Assembly: GCF_023015765.1 (NCBI RefSeq)
Contig: NZ_JALKAL010000002.1
Span: 221,778-285,777, forward strand
Length of the DNA: 64,000 nt
Reading direction: 5' to 3'
Source: Ornithinimicrobium sp. F0845
GTDB lineage: Bacteria; Actinomycetota; Actinomycetes; Actinomycetales; Dermatophilaceae
Part shown: positions 46,610 to 57,435 of the stretch, in pieces
How positions within the stretch are numbered: the stretch's first letter is position 1
How the letters are laid out: the number at the start of each line of letters is the position of its first letter
Translations under genes and position numbers: made by a program
Notes under the pieces: model-generated
What the model was told of the DNA's origin: nothing
Database searches by the model: none
The model's input: only the letters and a program-made list of their open reading frames with translations

Positions 46610-47287
46610 TCAGGCCGGCCCGGCCTTGTAACCGACCCCACGGACGGTCAGCACGATCTGGGGATTCTCCGGGTCCTTCTCGATCTTGGCCCGGAGCCGC
46701 TGGACGTGGACGTTGACCAGACGGGTGTCCCCGGCGTGGCGGTAGCCCCAGACCTTCTCCAGCAGCGACTCGCGGTCGAAGACGTGGTTGGGTCGGCTGG
46801 CCAGCGCGACGAGGAGGTCGAACTCGAGCGGCGTCAGCGGCAGCTCCACGCCCTCCCGCTTGACGGTGTGGCCCGCGACGTCGACGACCAGGTCGCCGAC
46901 GCTGAGCTGGGACGGCTCGCGCCGGTCACTGCGCCGCAGGCGGGCCCGGATCCGGGCCAGCAGCTCCTGCGGCTTGAACGGCTTGACGACATAGTCGTCG
47001 GCTCCGGCCTCCAGGCCGGCGACGACGTCCTTGGTGTCGGTGCGTGCGGTGAGCATCACGATCGGGACGCCGGACTCCGCCCTCAGGTGACGGCATACTT
47101 CCACGCCGTTGAGAGTGGGCAGCATGACGTCGAGCAGGACCAGGTCGGGCCGGAACTCGCGGAAGAGCGCGACGGCCCGCCCACCGTCGGCGCAGTGCGC
47201 CACCTCGAGACCCTCCTTGCGGAGCACGATCCCGAGCATCTCGGCGAGGGCCTGGTCGTCATCGACCACCAAAACGCGTGCGTTCAA
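46610..47287 (-). CDS. mtrA: MtrA response regulator
   Basis: 225 residues of the OmpR class: receiver domain with LVVDDDQ, phospho-Asp in LVLLDVMLP, and KPFKPQEL, then a winged helix (LTPLEFDLLVALASRPNHVF, RLVNVHVQRLRAKIE, VRGVGYKAG). The DNA-binding helix is that of MtrA. First of the mtrA-mtrB-lpqB operon, 9 bp from the sahH gene, which precedes it on the same strand. Confidence 0.97.
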   Translation of the reverse strand: MNARVLVVDDDQALAEMLGIVLRKEGLEVAHCADGGRAVALFREFRPDLVLLDVMLPTLNGVEVCRHLRAESGVPIVMLTARTDTKDVVAGLEAGADDYVVKPFKPQELLARIRARLRRSDRREPSQLSVGDLVVDVAGHTVKREGVELPLTPLEFDLLVALASRPNHVFDRESLLEKVWGYRHAGDTRLVNVHVQRLRAKIEKDPENPQIVLTVRGVGYKAGPA

Positions 47288-47296
47288 CTTCTCACC

Positions 47297-48763
<1,467 letters not shown>

Positions 48764-48960
48764 CGTCGGGTGCTCCGTCGGTCGGGGTCCGCGGCGCGGT
48801 CTGCCGCGTGGCTGGTCAACGGGGCCGGTCACGTTCCGGTTCCCCGCCTGCCCATCCTACGTTCTCTTGCGCCACAGACCGCTTTGTGCGCACCCAGGCT
48901 GCTCTCCCAGGCTTCTCGCCCCGGCACCCGGAGCAGCCACACATCGCACCTGAGCCCGTC

Positions 48961-50355
48961 TCACAACCCGAGCAGCGCGTTCTCCACGACCTCCGCGAGG
49001 GCCGGATGGATCCAGAACTGGTCCCGGGCCACCTCATGGGCCGGCTGCTCAAAGGCCATCGCGTGGATGACCGTCTGGATGAGGGTCGAGGCGTGCGGGC
49101 CCATGAAGTGTGCCCCCAGCACCAGACCCGTCGAGGCGTCCCCGATCAGCTTGACGACACCGGTCGTGTCCTCCATCGCCCAGCCGTAGGCGGTGTCCCC
49201 GTAGCGCTGCACCTTGACGGTGACGTCGTGGCCGGCCTCCCGGGCCTGCTCCTCGGTCAGGCCGACGGTGGCCACCTGCGGGTGGGTGAAGACGGCGGCC
49301 GGCACATTGGTGTGCACGAAGCTGCGCAGGTCCTCGGGGTGCACCAGGTTGTGGGCCACCACCCGCGCCTCGTGGTTGGCCAGGTGCTTGAGCTGCACCG
49401 GCGCGCTCACATCACCGAGCGCCCACACTCCAGGGGCGCTGGTCCGACCGTGCTCATCGGCGACCACCCGGCCGTCGGGGTGCAGAGTCACCCCTGCCAC
49501 GTCCAGCCCCATGCCGTCGCTGTTGGGGACCCGGCCCGTGGCGACCAGGAGCACGTCGACGTCGAGCGGGCCGCCCTGGTTCAGCTCCAGGCGCACGCCG
49601 GAGTCGGTGCGGGTCGCTCCGGTCACCTCGGTGTTCAGCCGCAGGTCCCAGTGCTGCCGAGCCTGCTCGGTGAACAGGAGGCTGATCTCACGGTCCAGGC
49701 GGTGGTGCAGCAGCCGCTCGCTGCGCTGCAGGTGAGTGACCCGCACGCCGAGCGCGGAGAACACGTGCGCGAACTCGGCCCCGATCACGCCCCCGCCGAC
49801 GATCGCCATGGACTCCGGCAGCTCCTCCATCCGCATGACCGTGTCAGAGGTGTGGAAGGGCACGCCGGACTCCTCGATCACCCCGGGGACCGTCGCCCTG
49901 CTGCCGGTTGCGATGACAACCTGCTCCCCGGTGATCCGGTGGCGCTCGCCGACGGTGTGCTTCCCGCCCGGCTGGGTGATCTCGACCTCGAGCTCGCGGT
50001 CGCCCACGAAGGTGGCGTGGCCCAGGTACGCGTCAGTGTTGGGGCCGTTGACCCGGTAGTCCCGGCCGCTGTCGGAGATCGGATCGATCCGACCGAAGAC
50101 CCTGTCCCTGATGTCGGCCCAGCGGACGCCGTCCAGCGTGGCGTCCACGCCGTAACGATGCGCCTCGCGGATCGTCGTGGCGACCTCCGCCGCGTAGACG
50201 AACATCTTGGTGGGGATGCACCCCACGTTCAGACAGGTGCCACCGAAAACACCGCGCTCGACGACGGCCACCTTCTTGTCCGCGAAGTCCTCGGTGACCA
50301 GGGAGTTGCCGGAGCCGGTGCCGATGATGATGAGGTCATAGTCCGCCACGCCCAC
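48961..50355 (-). CDS. mtr: mycothione reductase
   Basis: 464 residues of the class I pyridine nucleotide-disulfide reductases. The FAD motif is IIIGTGSGNS, the redox-active disulfide GGTCLNVGCIPTKM, an NAD(P)H motif VGGGVIGAEFA, and the C-terminal catalytic His in FWIHPALAEVVENAL. GTGSGNS rather than GxGxxG plus A distinguishes mycothione reductase from lipoamide dehydrogenase. It reduces mycothiol disulfide. The start is a GTG at 50355 or 50349, neither with a clear ribosome-binding site. Confidence 0.92.
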   Translation of the reverse strand: MGVADYDLIIIGTGSGNSLVTEDFADKKVAVVERGVFGGTCLNVGCIPTKMFVYAAEVATTIREAHRYGVDATLDGVRWADIRDRVFGRIDPISDSGRDYRVNGPNTDAYLGHATFVGDRELEVEITQPGGKHTVGERHRITGEQVVIATGSRATVPGVIEESGVPFHTSDTVMRMEELPESMAIVGGGVIGAEFAHVFSALGVRVTHLQRSERLLHHRLDREISLLFTEQARQHWDLRLNTEVTGATRTDSGVRLELNQGGPLDVDVLLVATGRVPNSDGMGLDVAGVTLHPDGRVVADEHGRTSAPGVWALGDVSAPVQLKHLANHEARVVAHNLVHPEDLRSFVHTNVPAAVFTHPQVATVGLTEEQAREAGHDVTVKVQRYGDTAYGWAMEDTTGVVKLIGDASTGLVLGAHFMGPHASTLIQTVIHAMAFEQPAHEVARDQFWIHPALAEVVENALLGL

Positions 50356-50821
50356 AGACTACGGTCCCGTCCCACCCAACCGTGCGCACGGTGAGGACCC
50401 ACCAGCGCCACCCAGCGCGTGGCTGAGACGCGGAGCCGTGTGGACTCCGTGCCAGCCACGAACCCGAGCCCCCTCTGTCGACTCCGTGCCCGCGTGTGCA
50501 CGAACCCGAGCTCCCTGTGTGGACTCCGTGCCCGCGTGTGGCCTTTGGTCCCTCTACGGGGTCAAAACCCACACACGGGAACAGAAGCCACACACAGGAC
50601 CGTGCGCAGGCACGAACCCGAGCCTCCTGTGTGGACTCCGTGCCTGCGTGTGGCTTTTAGTCCCTCTACGGGGTCAAAACCCACACACGGGAACAGAAGC
50701 CACACACCGGACCGGCGGGGAACGACCTCGGGTCATGCGTCCGGCGCCAGGGCCCGCGCCCGGCGTCAGGTCATGCGTCCGGCGTCAGGGCAGCGTCTGG
50801 GGGTCAGGTCACGTTCCGGAC
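50356..50821. other. 466-bp repeat-filled region between mtr and kynU
   Basis: No ORF is supported. Two nearly identical 85-bp blocks lie at 50517-50601 and 50629-50713 (112-bp period), with fragments from about 50438. Inside each are CGTGTGG/CCACACACG-type inverted segments and CCCTCTACGGGGTCAAAACC. A second, shorter repeat (GGTCATGCGTCCGGCG, near 50733 and 50768) comes next, just before the kynU stop. Confidence 0.8.
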
Positions 50822-52066
50822 TCAGGTCAGCTGCTGCCGGATCGCCTCCAGCCCGGTTGCCACCTCGGCAAAGCTCGTCGACAACGGAGCGAGCCCCAGC
50901 CGGAGTCCGTCGGGCGCGCGGAAGTCCGGGATGACACCCTCCTGCCACAGCCGCCCGTTGACCTCGCGGAAGTCAGGTCGTCGGATCGTGATGTGCCCGC
51001 CCCGCCGCTCGTGCTCCCGCGGCGAGGCGATGGTCACCCCGAGCGCAGCCGGCCAGGACTCGACGATCCGCCAGGCGAGGTCGGTCAGCGCGAGCGACTT
51101 GGTGCGCACGGCTCCGATGCCGGCCTCGGCCAGCTGCTCCACGGACAGTCGTAGCGGGACCATGCTGACCACCGGCGGGGTGCCGCTGACCAGGGAGCGG
51201 ACGCCCGCCGCCGGCTGGTAGCCCGGCCCCATGAGGAACGGGTCGCGCCGGCCCATCCAGCCCTGGATCGGCTGCTGGAGTATGCCGTGGTGCCGGCTGG
51301 CCAGGTAGGCGAAGGCCGGCGACCCGGGACCGCCGTTGAGGTACTTGTAGGTGCAGCCGACCGCGCTGTCCACCTCCCACGCATCCAGCTCGATCGGCAC
51401 CGAGCCGGCCGAGTGGCACAGGTCCCACAGGACCAGGCCGCCGCTCTCGTGCACGAGCCGGGTGATCGCCCGTGCATCGGCGAGGTAGCCCGAGCGATAG
51501 GCGACGTGGCTCAGCAGCACGACCGCGGTCCGCTCCCCCACCACCTCGGCCACCTGCTCGACGGTCACCCCGGAGGCCGGGTCCGACTCGATCCACACCA
51601 GCTCCAGGCCACGCTCGGCGGCCACTCCCTCGGCGACGTAGCGGTCGGTCGGGAAGTTGTCGGTGTCCACCACGATCTGGGTCCGCGCCGGATCGGCCGC
51701 TACCTGGCCGTCGGCGAGCGCCCGCAGCATCTTGTAGAGCATGACGGTGGTGGAGTCCGCCACGACGGTCTGCCCGGCGGCAGCCCCGAGAGCCGCTGCC
51801 GCCACCAGGTCACCGGTCTGCTCCGGCCACCGCATCCAGGCCTCGTCCCAGCCGCGGATCAGTCGGGTCCCCCATTCCTGCTCCACGAAGCGCGCCAGCT
51901 CCTGCGCGGTGCCGCGCACCGGACGCCCGAGGCTGTTGCCGTCGAAGTAGGCCCGCAGCCCCTCGGCCGGTTCGAAGCGCTCGGCGAAGGGGGCGAGCGG
52001 GTCCTGCGCGTCGAGGTCGGCGGCGACCGCGGACCAGTCCTCGGTCGTCACGGCACGCTCACTCAT
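50822..52066 (-). CDS. kynU: kynureninase
   Basis: 414 residues, a fold-type I PLP enzyme. It hydrolyses kynurenine to anthranilate and alanine. The PLP lysine is in CTYKYLNGGPGSPAF; GNSLGRP near the N-terminus and WDLCHSAGSVPIEL are also typical. It overlaps the tryptophan dioxygenase gene by 8 bp, so the two form one operon. Kynurenine formamidase, the step between them, is not recognised in the window. Confidence 0.95.
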   Translation of the reverse strand: MSERAVTTEDWSAVAADLDAQDPLAPFAERFEPAEGLRAYFDGNSLGRPVRGTAQELARFVEQEWGTRLIRGWDEAWMRWPEQTGDLVAAAALGAAAGQTVVADSTTVMLYKMLRALADGQVAADPARTQIVVDTDNFPTDRYVAEGVAAERGLELVWIESDPASGVTVEQVAEVVGERTAVVLLSHVAYRSGYLADARAITRLVHESGGLVLWDLCHSAGSVPIELDAWEVDSAVGCTYKYLNGGPGSPAFAYLASRHHGILQQPIQGWMGRRDPFLMGPGYQPAAGVRSLVSGTPPVVSMVPLRLSVEQLAEAGIGAVRTKSLALTDLAWRIVESWPAALGVTIASPREHERRGGHITIRRPDFREVNGRLWQEGVIPDFRAPDGLRLGLAPLSTSFAEVATGLEAIRQQLT

Positions 52067-53000
52067 GGTGGTATCCCTCCGGGGTGACGTCCTGGATGCG
52101 GGACCGCACGGCATACAGCTCGGGAAAGAAGGTGAGGTCCAGCGCCCGCCGCAGGAAGGGCACCCCCGATGAGCCACCCGTCCCCCGTTTGGACCCGATG
52201 ATCCGCTCCACCGTCTTCAGGTGCCGGAAGCGCCAGAACTGGAAGTTGTCCTCGACGTCGATGAGCTCCTCGCACAGCTCGTAGACGCCCCAGTGCTGCT
52301 CGGGGTCGGCGTAGATCTGCCCCAGCAGCTCGACGAGCCCCTCGTTCTGCTCGTGCGGCCGCGACCAGTCCCGGTCGAGGAGCTCGGCCGGCACGGCGTA
52401 GCCCTGCCGGGACAGCCAGGCCAGCACCTCGTCATACAGGCTGGGCTCGTGCAGCAGGGCCGACAGCTCGGCGTGCACCGCAGCGTCGTGCTCGAAGACG
52501 CGCAGCATCTCGGCGTTCTTGTTGCCGAGGATGAATTCGACGCAGCGGTACTGCCAGGACTGGAAGCCCGAACCGGTGGCCAGGAACGAACGGAACTGGG
52601 CGTACTCGCTGGGCGTCAGCGTCGCCAGCACGGTCCACTGCTCGGTCAGCACCGTCTGGATGTCCTTGACCCGGGCCAGTCGCTTCAGCGCCGGCCGCGG
52701 GTCGTCGGCCCGGATCAGGTCGCGGGCGGAGCGCAGCTCGTGGAGCATCAGCTTCAACCACAGCTCGGAGGTCTGGTGCTGGATGATGAACAGCATCTCG
52801 TCGTGCCGGGTGGGCACCGAGCGCGGGTGCTGCGCGGACAGCACCTTGCCCAGGTCGAGGTACTCCCCGTAGGAGAGGTTGCGGGCGAAGTCGCGCTCGA
52901 TCCCCTCCTCGAGATCCCGCTGGGCAGTATGCCGTGGCTCCGGTTGGTCGGGGACCGTCCGGTCTGACCCGGGTTGGCCGGGCGCACTCTGGTGGGACAC
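52059..53000 (-). CDS. kynA: tryptophan 2,3-dioxygenase
   Basis: 313 residues, heme-dependent. It opens the indole ring of Trp to N-formylkynurenine, the first step of the kynurenine route. Motifs RHDEMLFIIQHQTSELWLK and SGFQSWQYRCVEFILGNK and the end VPFLRRALDLTFFPELYA are diagnostic. I chose the GTG at 53000, with GAGGAGG 5 bp before it. An N-terminal extension of about 30 residues is Pro/Gln-rich. First gene of kynA-kynU. Confidence 0.95.
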   Translation of the reverse strand: MSHQSAPGQPGSDRTVPDQPEPRHTAQRDLEEGIERDFARNLSYGEYLDLGKVLSAQHPRSVPTRHDEMLFIIQHQTSELWLKLMLHELRSARDLIRADDPRPALKRLARVKDIQTVLTEQWTVLATLTPSEYAQFRSFLATGSGFQSWQYRCVEFILGNKNAEMLRVFEHDAAVHAELSALLHEPSLYDEVLAWLSRQGYAVPAELLDRDWSRPHEQNEGLVELLGQIYADPEQHWGVYELCEELIDVEDNFQFWRFRHLKTVERIIGSKRGTGGSSGVPFLRRALDLTFFPELYAVRSRIQDVTPEGYHHE

Positions 53001-53085
53001 GCAAACCTCCTCGTCGGCGCGGGGTCCCAACGGTATCCTTCCCGGCCGGCTCCGCGCACGGGGCCTACAGTGACCAGCGTGAGCG

Positions 53086-53700
53086 ATGGTCTGCAGCGGG
53101 CTGACGGTGGTGGCCGAGGACCTGCTGGCCATGGTCGAGCAGGTCGACCAGGAGACCCAGGACACGCACCGCCGGATCGCCCGCACCACGCTGGTGGCCC
53201 GAGTGCTCGCGGTGGCGGCGACCCTCATGGTGCTGGCCCTCCAGCAGGTGCTCTCCGGCTCCCTGGACCAGACCGCCACCTGGATCCCGCTGATCGACAG
53301 CACCATCGACACGGTAGTCTTCATCGGCATCGCGGTGCTCTTCCTGTGGGCCTTCCCGGAGCGCCGTGAGCGCAAGGGACTGCTGGCTCTCCTGCACGAG
53401 CTGCGGTCCCTGGCCCACGTGCTGGACATGCACCAGCTCACCAAGGAGCCGGGCCGGCTGCGGCCGGACTACACCCCGACGGCGCGGAGCCTGCCCAGCG
53501 ACCTCACCGCGGGCCAGATGCAGGACTACCTGAGCTACTGCAACGAGCTGCTGTCGCTCATCGCCAAGACCGCTGCACTGTGCGCCGAGCGCACCTCGGA
53601 CGGCACCGTGCTGGACACGGTCAGTGACGTCGAGACCCTCACCAGCGAGATCGCCACGAGGATCCACCAGAAGGTGGCGCTGCTGCAACCTCGGTCGTAG
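53086..53700 (+). CDS. two-helix membrane protein, unknown
   Basis: 204 residues: a helical N-terminus, two membrane segments (about 37-56 and 70-90) and a helical cytosolic tail of about 110 residues. No motif is recognised. It is divergent from kynA with 85 bp between. A TACAGT hexamer stands about 20 bp before the ATG, so the mRNA leader may be short. The start could also lie a few codons inside. Confidence 0.7.
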   Translation: MVCSGLTVVAEDLLAMVEQVDQETQDTHRRIARTTLVARVLAVAATLMVLALQQVLSGSLDQTATWIPLIDSTIDTVVFIGIAVLFLWAFPERRERKGLLALLHELRSLAHVLDMHQLTKEPGRLRPDYTPTARSLPSDLTAGQMQDYLSYCNELLSLIAKTAALCAERTSDGTVLDTVSDVETLTSEIATRIHQKVALLQPRS

Positions 53701-53800
53701 GCCCCGCCGCCCGCACCAGACCAGGGTCGCACCGCGCCCGACCACACATCAGGCCCGTGGTCCGACGCGCCGGGGGTCCGCTCTGCCGGACGCTAGAAGC

Positions 53801-54640
53801 ATGCACTCATCTCCCTTCCCGTCACCCCTTCCCCCGTCGTCGGTCGGCTCGCCGTCCGTGCTCCCGTGGTCGGTCGGCTCGTCGTCCGCGAACCCGTCGG
53901 CCGTGCTCACCGCGCAGTCGGTGACGAAGTCGTACGGGCCGACCGTGGCCCTGGCCGGGGTGGCCCTCCAGATCGGGGCCGCCGAGTCGGTCGCCGTCAT
54001 GGGCGCCTCGGGCTCGGGCAAGACCACCCTGCTGCACTGCCTCGCCGGGATCATCGCTCCCGATGCGGGCGCCATCACGCTGCTCGGCCCGGACGGTCCG
54101 CAACGGGTGGACACCCTCGGACCCGAGGGCCGCTCCCGGCTGCGCCGCCAGCACTACGGCTTCGTCTTCCAGCAAGGGCTGCTCCTGCCCGAGCTCACCG
54201 CGGTCGAGAACGTGGCCCTGCCGCTGCTGCTCGACGGCACGGACCGCCGCCGGGCGGAGGCCGAGGCCGCGCACTGGCTGGCCGTGCTCGGGCTCGCCGG
54301 CCTGGAGGCCCGCAGACCCGGACAGCTTTCCGGTGGCCAGCAACAGCGGGTCGCCGTGGCCCGCGCACAGGTCGGTGCACCGTCGGTCGTCTTCGCCGAC
54401 GAGCCGACCGGCGCCCTGGACTCACGCACCTCCGAGCAGGTCATGACGGCCCTGCTGGAGACCACGACCGGGGCTGGCCGCAGCCTCGTCGTGGTCACGC
54501 ACGACGAGCGGGTCGCCGCGTCGTGCGACCGCATCCTGGAACTGCGCGACGGGCTGGTCGTCCACGAGCGAGCCACCCTCCCCCAGCAGGATGCCCACGG
54601 CCAACAGGTGCTCGTCCGCGGGCAGCAGGTGGCCCGATGA
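53801..54640 (+). CDS. ABC transporter ATP-binding protein (LolD/MacB-like)
   Basis: 279 residues. Walker A GASGSGKTT, Q loop FQQGLLLPELT, signature LSGGQQQRVAVARA, Walker B VVFADEPTGALD, and H loop VTHDERVAA. The pattern is that of the MacB/LolCDE group, which exports or extracts rather than imports. The first 35 residues are a Ser/Pro-rich extension that may not all be translated. Its stop overlaps the permease start (ATGA), so the two are one transporter. Confidence 0.9.
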   Translation: MHSSPFPSPLPPSSVGSPSVLPWSVGSSSANPSAVLTAQSVTKSYGPTVALAGVALQIGAAESVAVMGASGSGKTTLLHCLAGIIAPDAGAITLLGPDGPQRVDTLGPEGRSRLRRQHYGFVFQQGLLLPELTAVENVALPLLLDGTDRRRAEAEAAHWLAVLGLAGLEARRPGQLSGGQQQRVAVARAQVGAPSVVFADEPTGALDSRTSEQVMTALLETTTGAGRSLVVVTHDERVAASCDRILELRDGLVVHERATLPQQDAHGQQVLVRGQQVAR

Positions 54641-55977
54641 GGACGGCGACCCGGCTGTCTTTCCTGCTGCTCCGGCGCGGCGGGGACGCGAGCCGGATGT
54701 CGCTGGCGCTGCCCGTCGTCGCCTTCGCGGTCGTGACCGCGCTGGCGCTGACCGTGCTGGGTGGGGCGCGGTTCTTCTTCACGATCGAGGGCATGGACGC
54801 CCCCATCTACCAGGCGCTCGCCGCGCTCGCGGTGACGCTCCTGCTCATCCCGCTGCTGACCCTGTGCGGGTCGGCGGCCCGGCTCTCCGCCCGGCGGCGT
54901 GACCAGCACCTGTCCACGCTGCGACTGCTCGGGGCGCCGACCCGGACGATCACCTCGATGACGGTCCTGGAGTCCACCGTGCTGGCTGCGGTCGGCACCG
55001 GCCTGGGGATCGTGGGTCATGTGGCCCTGGCTCCCCTCCTGGGGCTGCTCACCTTCCACGGCGAGCAACTCGGGGCCGGCAACATCCTGCTCGGGGTGGG
55101 CGGCACCCTGGCGTGCGCCGTCGGACTGCTCGTGATGGCCGCCGCCAGCGCGGTGATCGGGCTCCGCGGTGTGGTGGTATCCCCGCTCGGAGTACGCACC
55201 CGCTCCGAGGCCCCGCGCATGAGCTGGGCGCGCGCCGTGGCGGTCGTCGTGGCGCTGGGCGCCGGACTGCTGGCCTCGCAGGCGCTGCGCATCGACCAGG
55301 GCACCGTCGCCCTCGTGTCCGGGATCGTGGTGGCCTTCGGGCTCACCATGGCCGTCCTCAACCTCGTGGGGCCGTGGGTGCTCGGTCTGGTCGCGCGCGT
55401 CCAGGTCCGTCGGGCGGGAGGCCGGCTGGTGGCCGAGCGCCTGCTGGCCGCACGGACCGTGCTCGACGCGCCGAAGGCCGCCTGGCGGCAGGTCAGCGGC
55501 GTGGCCCTGACCTCCTTCGTCGCCGTCTTCGCCGGCGTCGGCGTGGCCGTCACGAACGTCATGGCCGCCGGTGCGGCGTCCACCGAGGAGGACCTCCTGC
55601 TGGTCGACCTGCGGACCGGCATCGTGCTGACCCTGGTCATCTCCTTCGTCACGGTGGCGGCCTCGGTCGCCGTCAACCAGGCCTCCGACATCCTGGACCG
55701 GCGCGAGCTGTTCACCAGTCTGGAGCGGATGGGCATGTCGCTGGAGAGCATGGACCGGGCGCGCCGCCGTGCCGTGCTCTCGCCACTGCGGGTGGTCGCG
55801 GTCGGCAGCGCCGCTGCCGCGGGCCTGCTAGTCCTGCCCCTGACCGGCATGGTCCTGCTCACGGACCCGCTGTCACTGGTCATCATCGTCGCGCTGCTCG
55901 CGGCCGGGATCGGTGTCGTGTGGCTCGCCCTGCGGGCCACCTCGCCGCTCCTGACGAGGGTGGCCTCCCGGGTCTGA
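54637..55977 (+). CDS. FtsX-like ABC transporter permease
   Basis: 446 residues with about ten predicted membrane segments in two FtsX-like halves, each with an RR(R)DxxLSTLRLLGAP-type coupling motif (residues near 85-100) and LFTSLERMGMSLESMDRARR (near 345-365). No large extracellular domain, so it is a compact, fused permease of the kind often linked to antimicrobial peptide or lipid export. Coupled to the preceding ATPase. No two-component partner adjoins it. Substrate unknown. Confidence 0.88.
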   Translation: MRTATRLSFLLLRRGGDASRMSLALPVVAFAVVTALALTVLGGARFFFTIEGMDAPIYQALAALAVTLLLIPLLTLCGSAARLSARRRDQHLSTLRLLGAPTRTITSMTVLESTVLAAVGTGLGIVGHVALAPLLGLLTFHGEQLGAGNILLGVGGTLACAVGLLVMAAASAVIGLRGVVVSPLGVRTRSEAPRMSWARAVAVVVALGAGLLASQALRIDQGTVALVSGIVVAFGLTMAVLNLVGPWVLGLVARVQVRRAGGRLVAERLLAARTVLDAPKAAWRQVSGVALTSFVAVFAGVGVAVTNVMAAGAASTEEDLLLVDLRTGIVLTLVISFVTVAASVAVNQASDILDRRELFTSLERMGMSLESMDRARRRAVLSPLRVVAVGSAAAAGLLVLPLTGMVLLTDPLSLVIIVALLAAGIGVVWLALRATSPLLTRVASRV

Positions 55978-56002
55978 CCTGGCACACGGCATACTCACCC
56001 GT

Positions 56003-56980
56003 GTGGGGAAGGACGACCGGACCGACGGACCGGCGACCGATGCCGACGTGCCGGCGTGGGTCGCCGGCCTCGGGCTGCCCGGTCTGGCCGACATCCACGT
56101 GCACTTCCTGCCCCAGCCGGTGATGGACAAGGTCTGGGCCTATTTCGACGCGCACGGCTGGTCGGAGGGGGGCGACTGGACGATCCACTACCGCCTGCCC
56201 GAGGACGAGCGTCTGGCCGTCGTCCGGCACCTGGGCCTGCGCGCCGTCCCGGCCCTGACCTACGCCCACAAGCCCGGCATGGCCGCCTGGCTGAACGAGT
56301 GGTGCGCCGACTTCGCGCGCCGGGTCCCCGACGCGGTGCCCTGCGGGACCTTCTTCCCGGAACCGGAGGCGGCCCACTACGTGCCGGAGGCGCTGGAGCG
56401 GGGCGTCCGGCTGTTCAAGACGCACGTCACCGTCGGGGACTTCGACCCCACCGACCCGCTCCTGGACCCCGCGTGGGCGGCGGTGCAGGAGGCCGGGGTC
56501 CCGGTGGTACTCCACGCCGGCTCGGGGCCGCACCCCGGCCGGCACACCGGCCCAGCACCGGTGGCCGCGCTGCTGCGGCGCTTCCCACGGCTGGTGCTGG
56601 TCATCGCGCACCTGGGCATGCCCGAGCACCATGAGTTCGCCGACCTCGCCGAGCAGTATGCCGGGGTGCACCTGGACACCACCATGGCCGGGACCGACTA
56701 CGTGCAGGCCCGTTCCCCCCTGCCGCCGGACTACCTGCCCAGGTTGCGGCACCTGCAGGACAAGGTGGTGCTCGGCGCGGACTTCCCCAACATCCCCTAT
56801 CCCTACGCACACCAGCTGCAGGCGCTGGCGCGGTGGGACCTCGGCGACGACTGGTTGCGAGACGTGCTGTGGCACAACGGTGCCCGCCTGATGCGCCTGC
56901 CGCAGACTCGCCCGGAGCCCGCCCCTGCGCCAGCCCCTGACCCGGCACCAGGACCCGACCCGGCGGAAGGCGGCCGGTGA
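56003..56980 (+). CDS. amidohydrolase (PF04909-type TIM barrel)
   Basis: 325 residues. Metal ligands are visible: HVH in GLADIHVHFLP, His in VVLHAGSG, His in VIAHLGMPEHHEF, and Asp in GADFPN. This is the family of ACMSD and related decarboxylases or hydrolases. The C-terminus is a Pro/Ala tail. A role in aromatic breakdown beyond kynA-kynU is possible but is only inferred from neighbourhood. The GTG at 56003 lies right after a CGGCATAC motif and has no ribosome-binding site, suggesting a leaderless mRNA. Confidence 0.85.
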   Translation: MGKDDRTDGPATDADVPAWVAGLGLPGLADIHVHFLPQPVMDKVWAYFDAHGWSEGGDWTIHYRLPEDERLAVVRHLGLRAVPALTYAHKPGMAAWLNEWCADFARRVPDAVPCGTFFPEPEAAHYVPEALERGVRLFKTHVTVGDFDPTDPLLDPAWAAVQEAGVPVVLHAGSGPHPGRHTGPAPVAALLRRFPRLVLVIAHLGMPEHHEFADLAEQYAGVHLDTTMAGTDYVQARSPLPPDYLPRLRHLQDKVVLGADFPNIPYPYAHQLQALARWDLGDDWLRDVLWHNGARLMRLPQTRPEPAPAPAPDPAPGPDPAEGGR

Positions 56981-57435
56981 GGCGCTGGGGCGGCTGGATG
57001 GCCGGGGTCCTGCTGCTGCTCTCGCTCGGCCTGCCGTGGGTCCCCGCGCGCGGGCAGTACATCCCGGGCAGCGGACCGTCCTGCATCGCGGACCTGTCCG
57101 GCAGCGGCGGACTGATCTGCGACTACATCGGCACCGCGGCCATCAACACCCTGACCCCGGTGGCCAGCGGTGCCGACACGCCCTCCCGGTTCTTCCTCGT
57201 GCTGGCGCTAGTCCTGCTGGCCTGGCACCTGGCGTCGGGCCGGACGGCGCCCGCGCTGGCGTCCGCCGGCGCAGCCGTCGCCGGGGTGGCCCTGTCCCTG
57301 CCGCTGGTCCTCAGCGGTCAGGCCACCACCCTGCTGGCGGCGGTCCTGCTGGTCACGGTCGCACGGCCACCAGGTTCATCACCCGCTGGGACAGCACCAC
57401 CTCGTCGTCCTGGTTCAGCAGCTCGCAGACCGTGA
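56977..57435 (+). CDS. small membrane protein
   Basis: 152 residues: an N-terminal segment (VLLLLSLGLPWV), a short external part with two Cys (PSCIADL and LICDY), then two more membrane segments (about 71-86 and 93-125). The GTG start overlaps the preceding stop (GTGA). The last 28 residues read antisense through the MaoC-like gene (83 bp overlap), so the true stop may reflect poor selection on that tail. No function is recognised. Confidence 0.6.
   Translation: MRRWGGWMAGVLLLLSLGLPWVPARGQYIPGSGPSCIADLSGSGGLICDYIGTAAINTLTPVASGADTPSRFFLVLALVLLAWHLASGRTAPALASAGAAVAGVALSLPLVLSGQATTLLAAVLLVTVARPPGSSPAGTAPPRRPGSAARRP

Noticed and set aside
48764-48960. SAH or SAM riboswitch upstream of sahH
   Set aside because: I could not find the conserved core of any SAM/SAH riboswitch; the only hairpin (GCTGCTC/GAGCAGC) has a 26-base loop.
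50336-50593. Short minus-strand ORF in the mtr-kynU spacer
   Set aside because: Its sequence is produced by the DNA repeats and fragments of the second copy give only partial matching peptides; no start signal and no domain.
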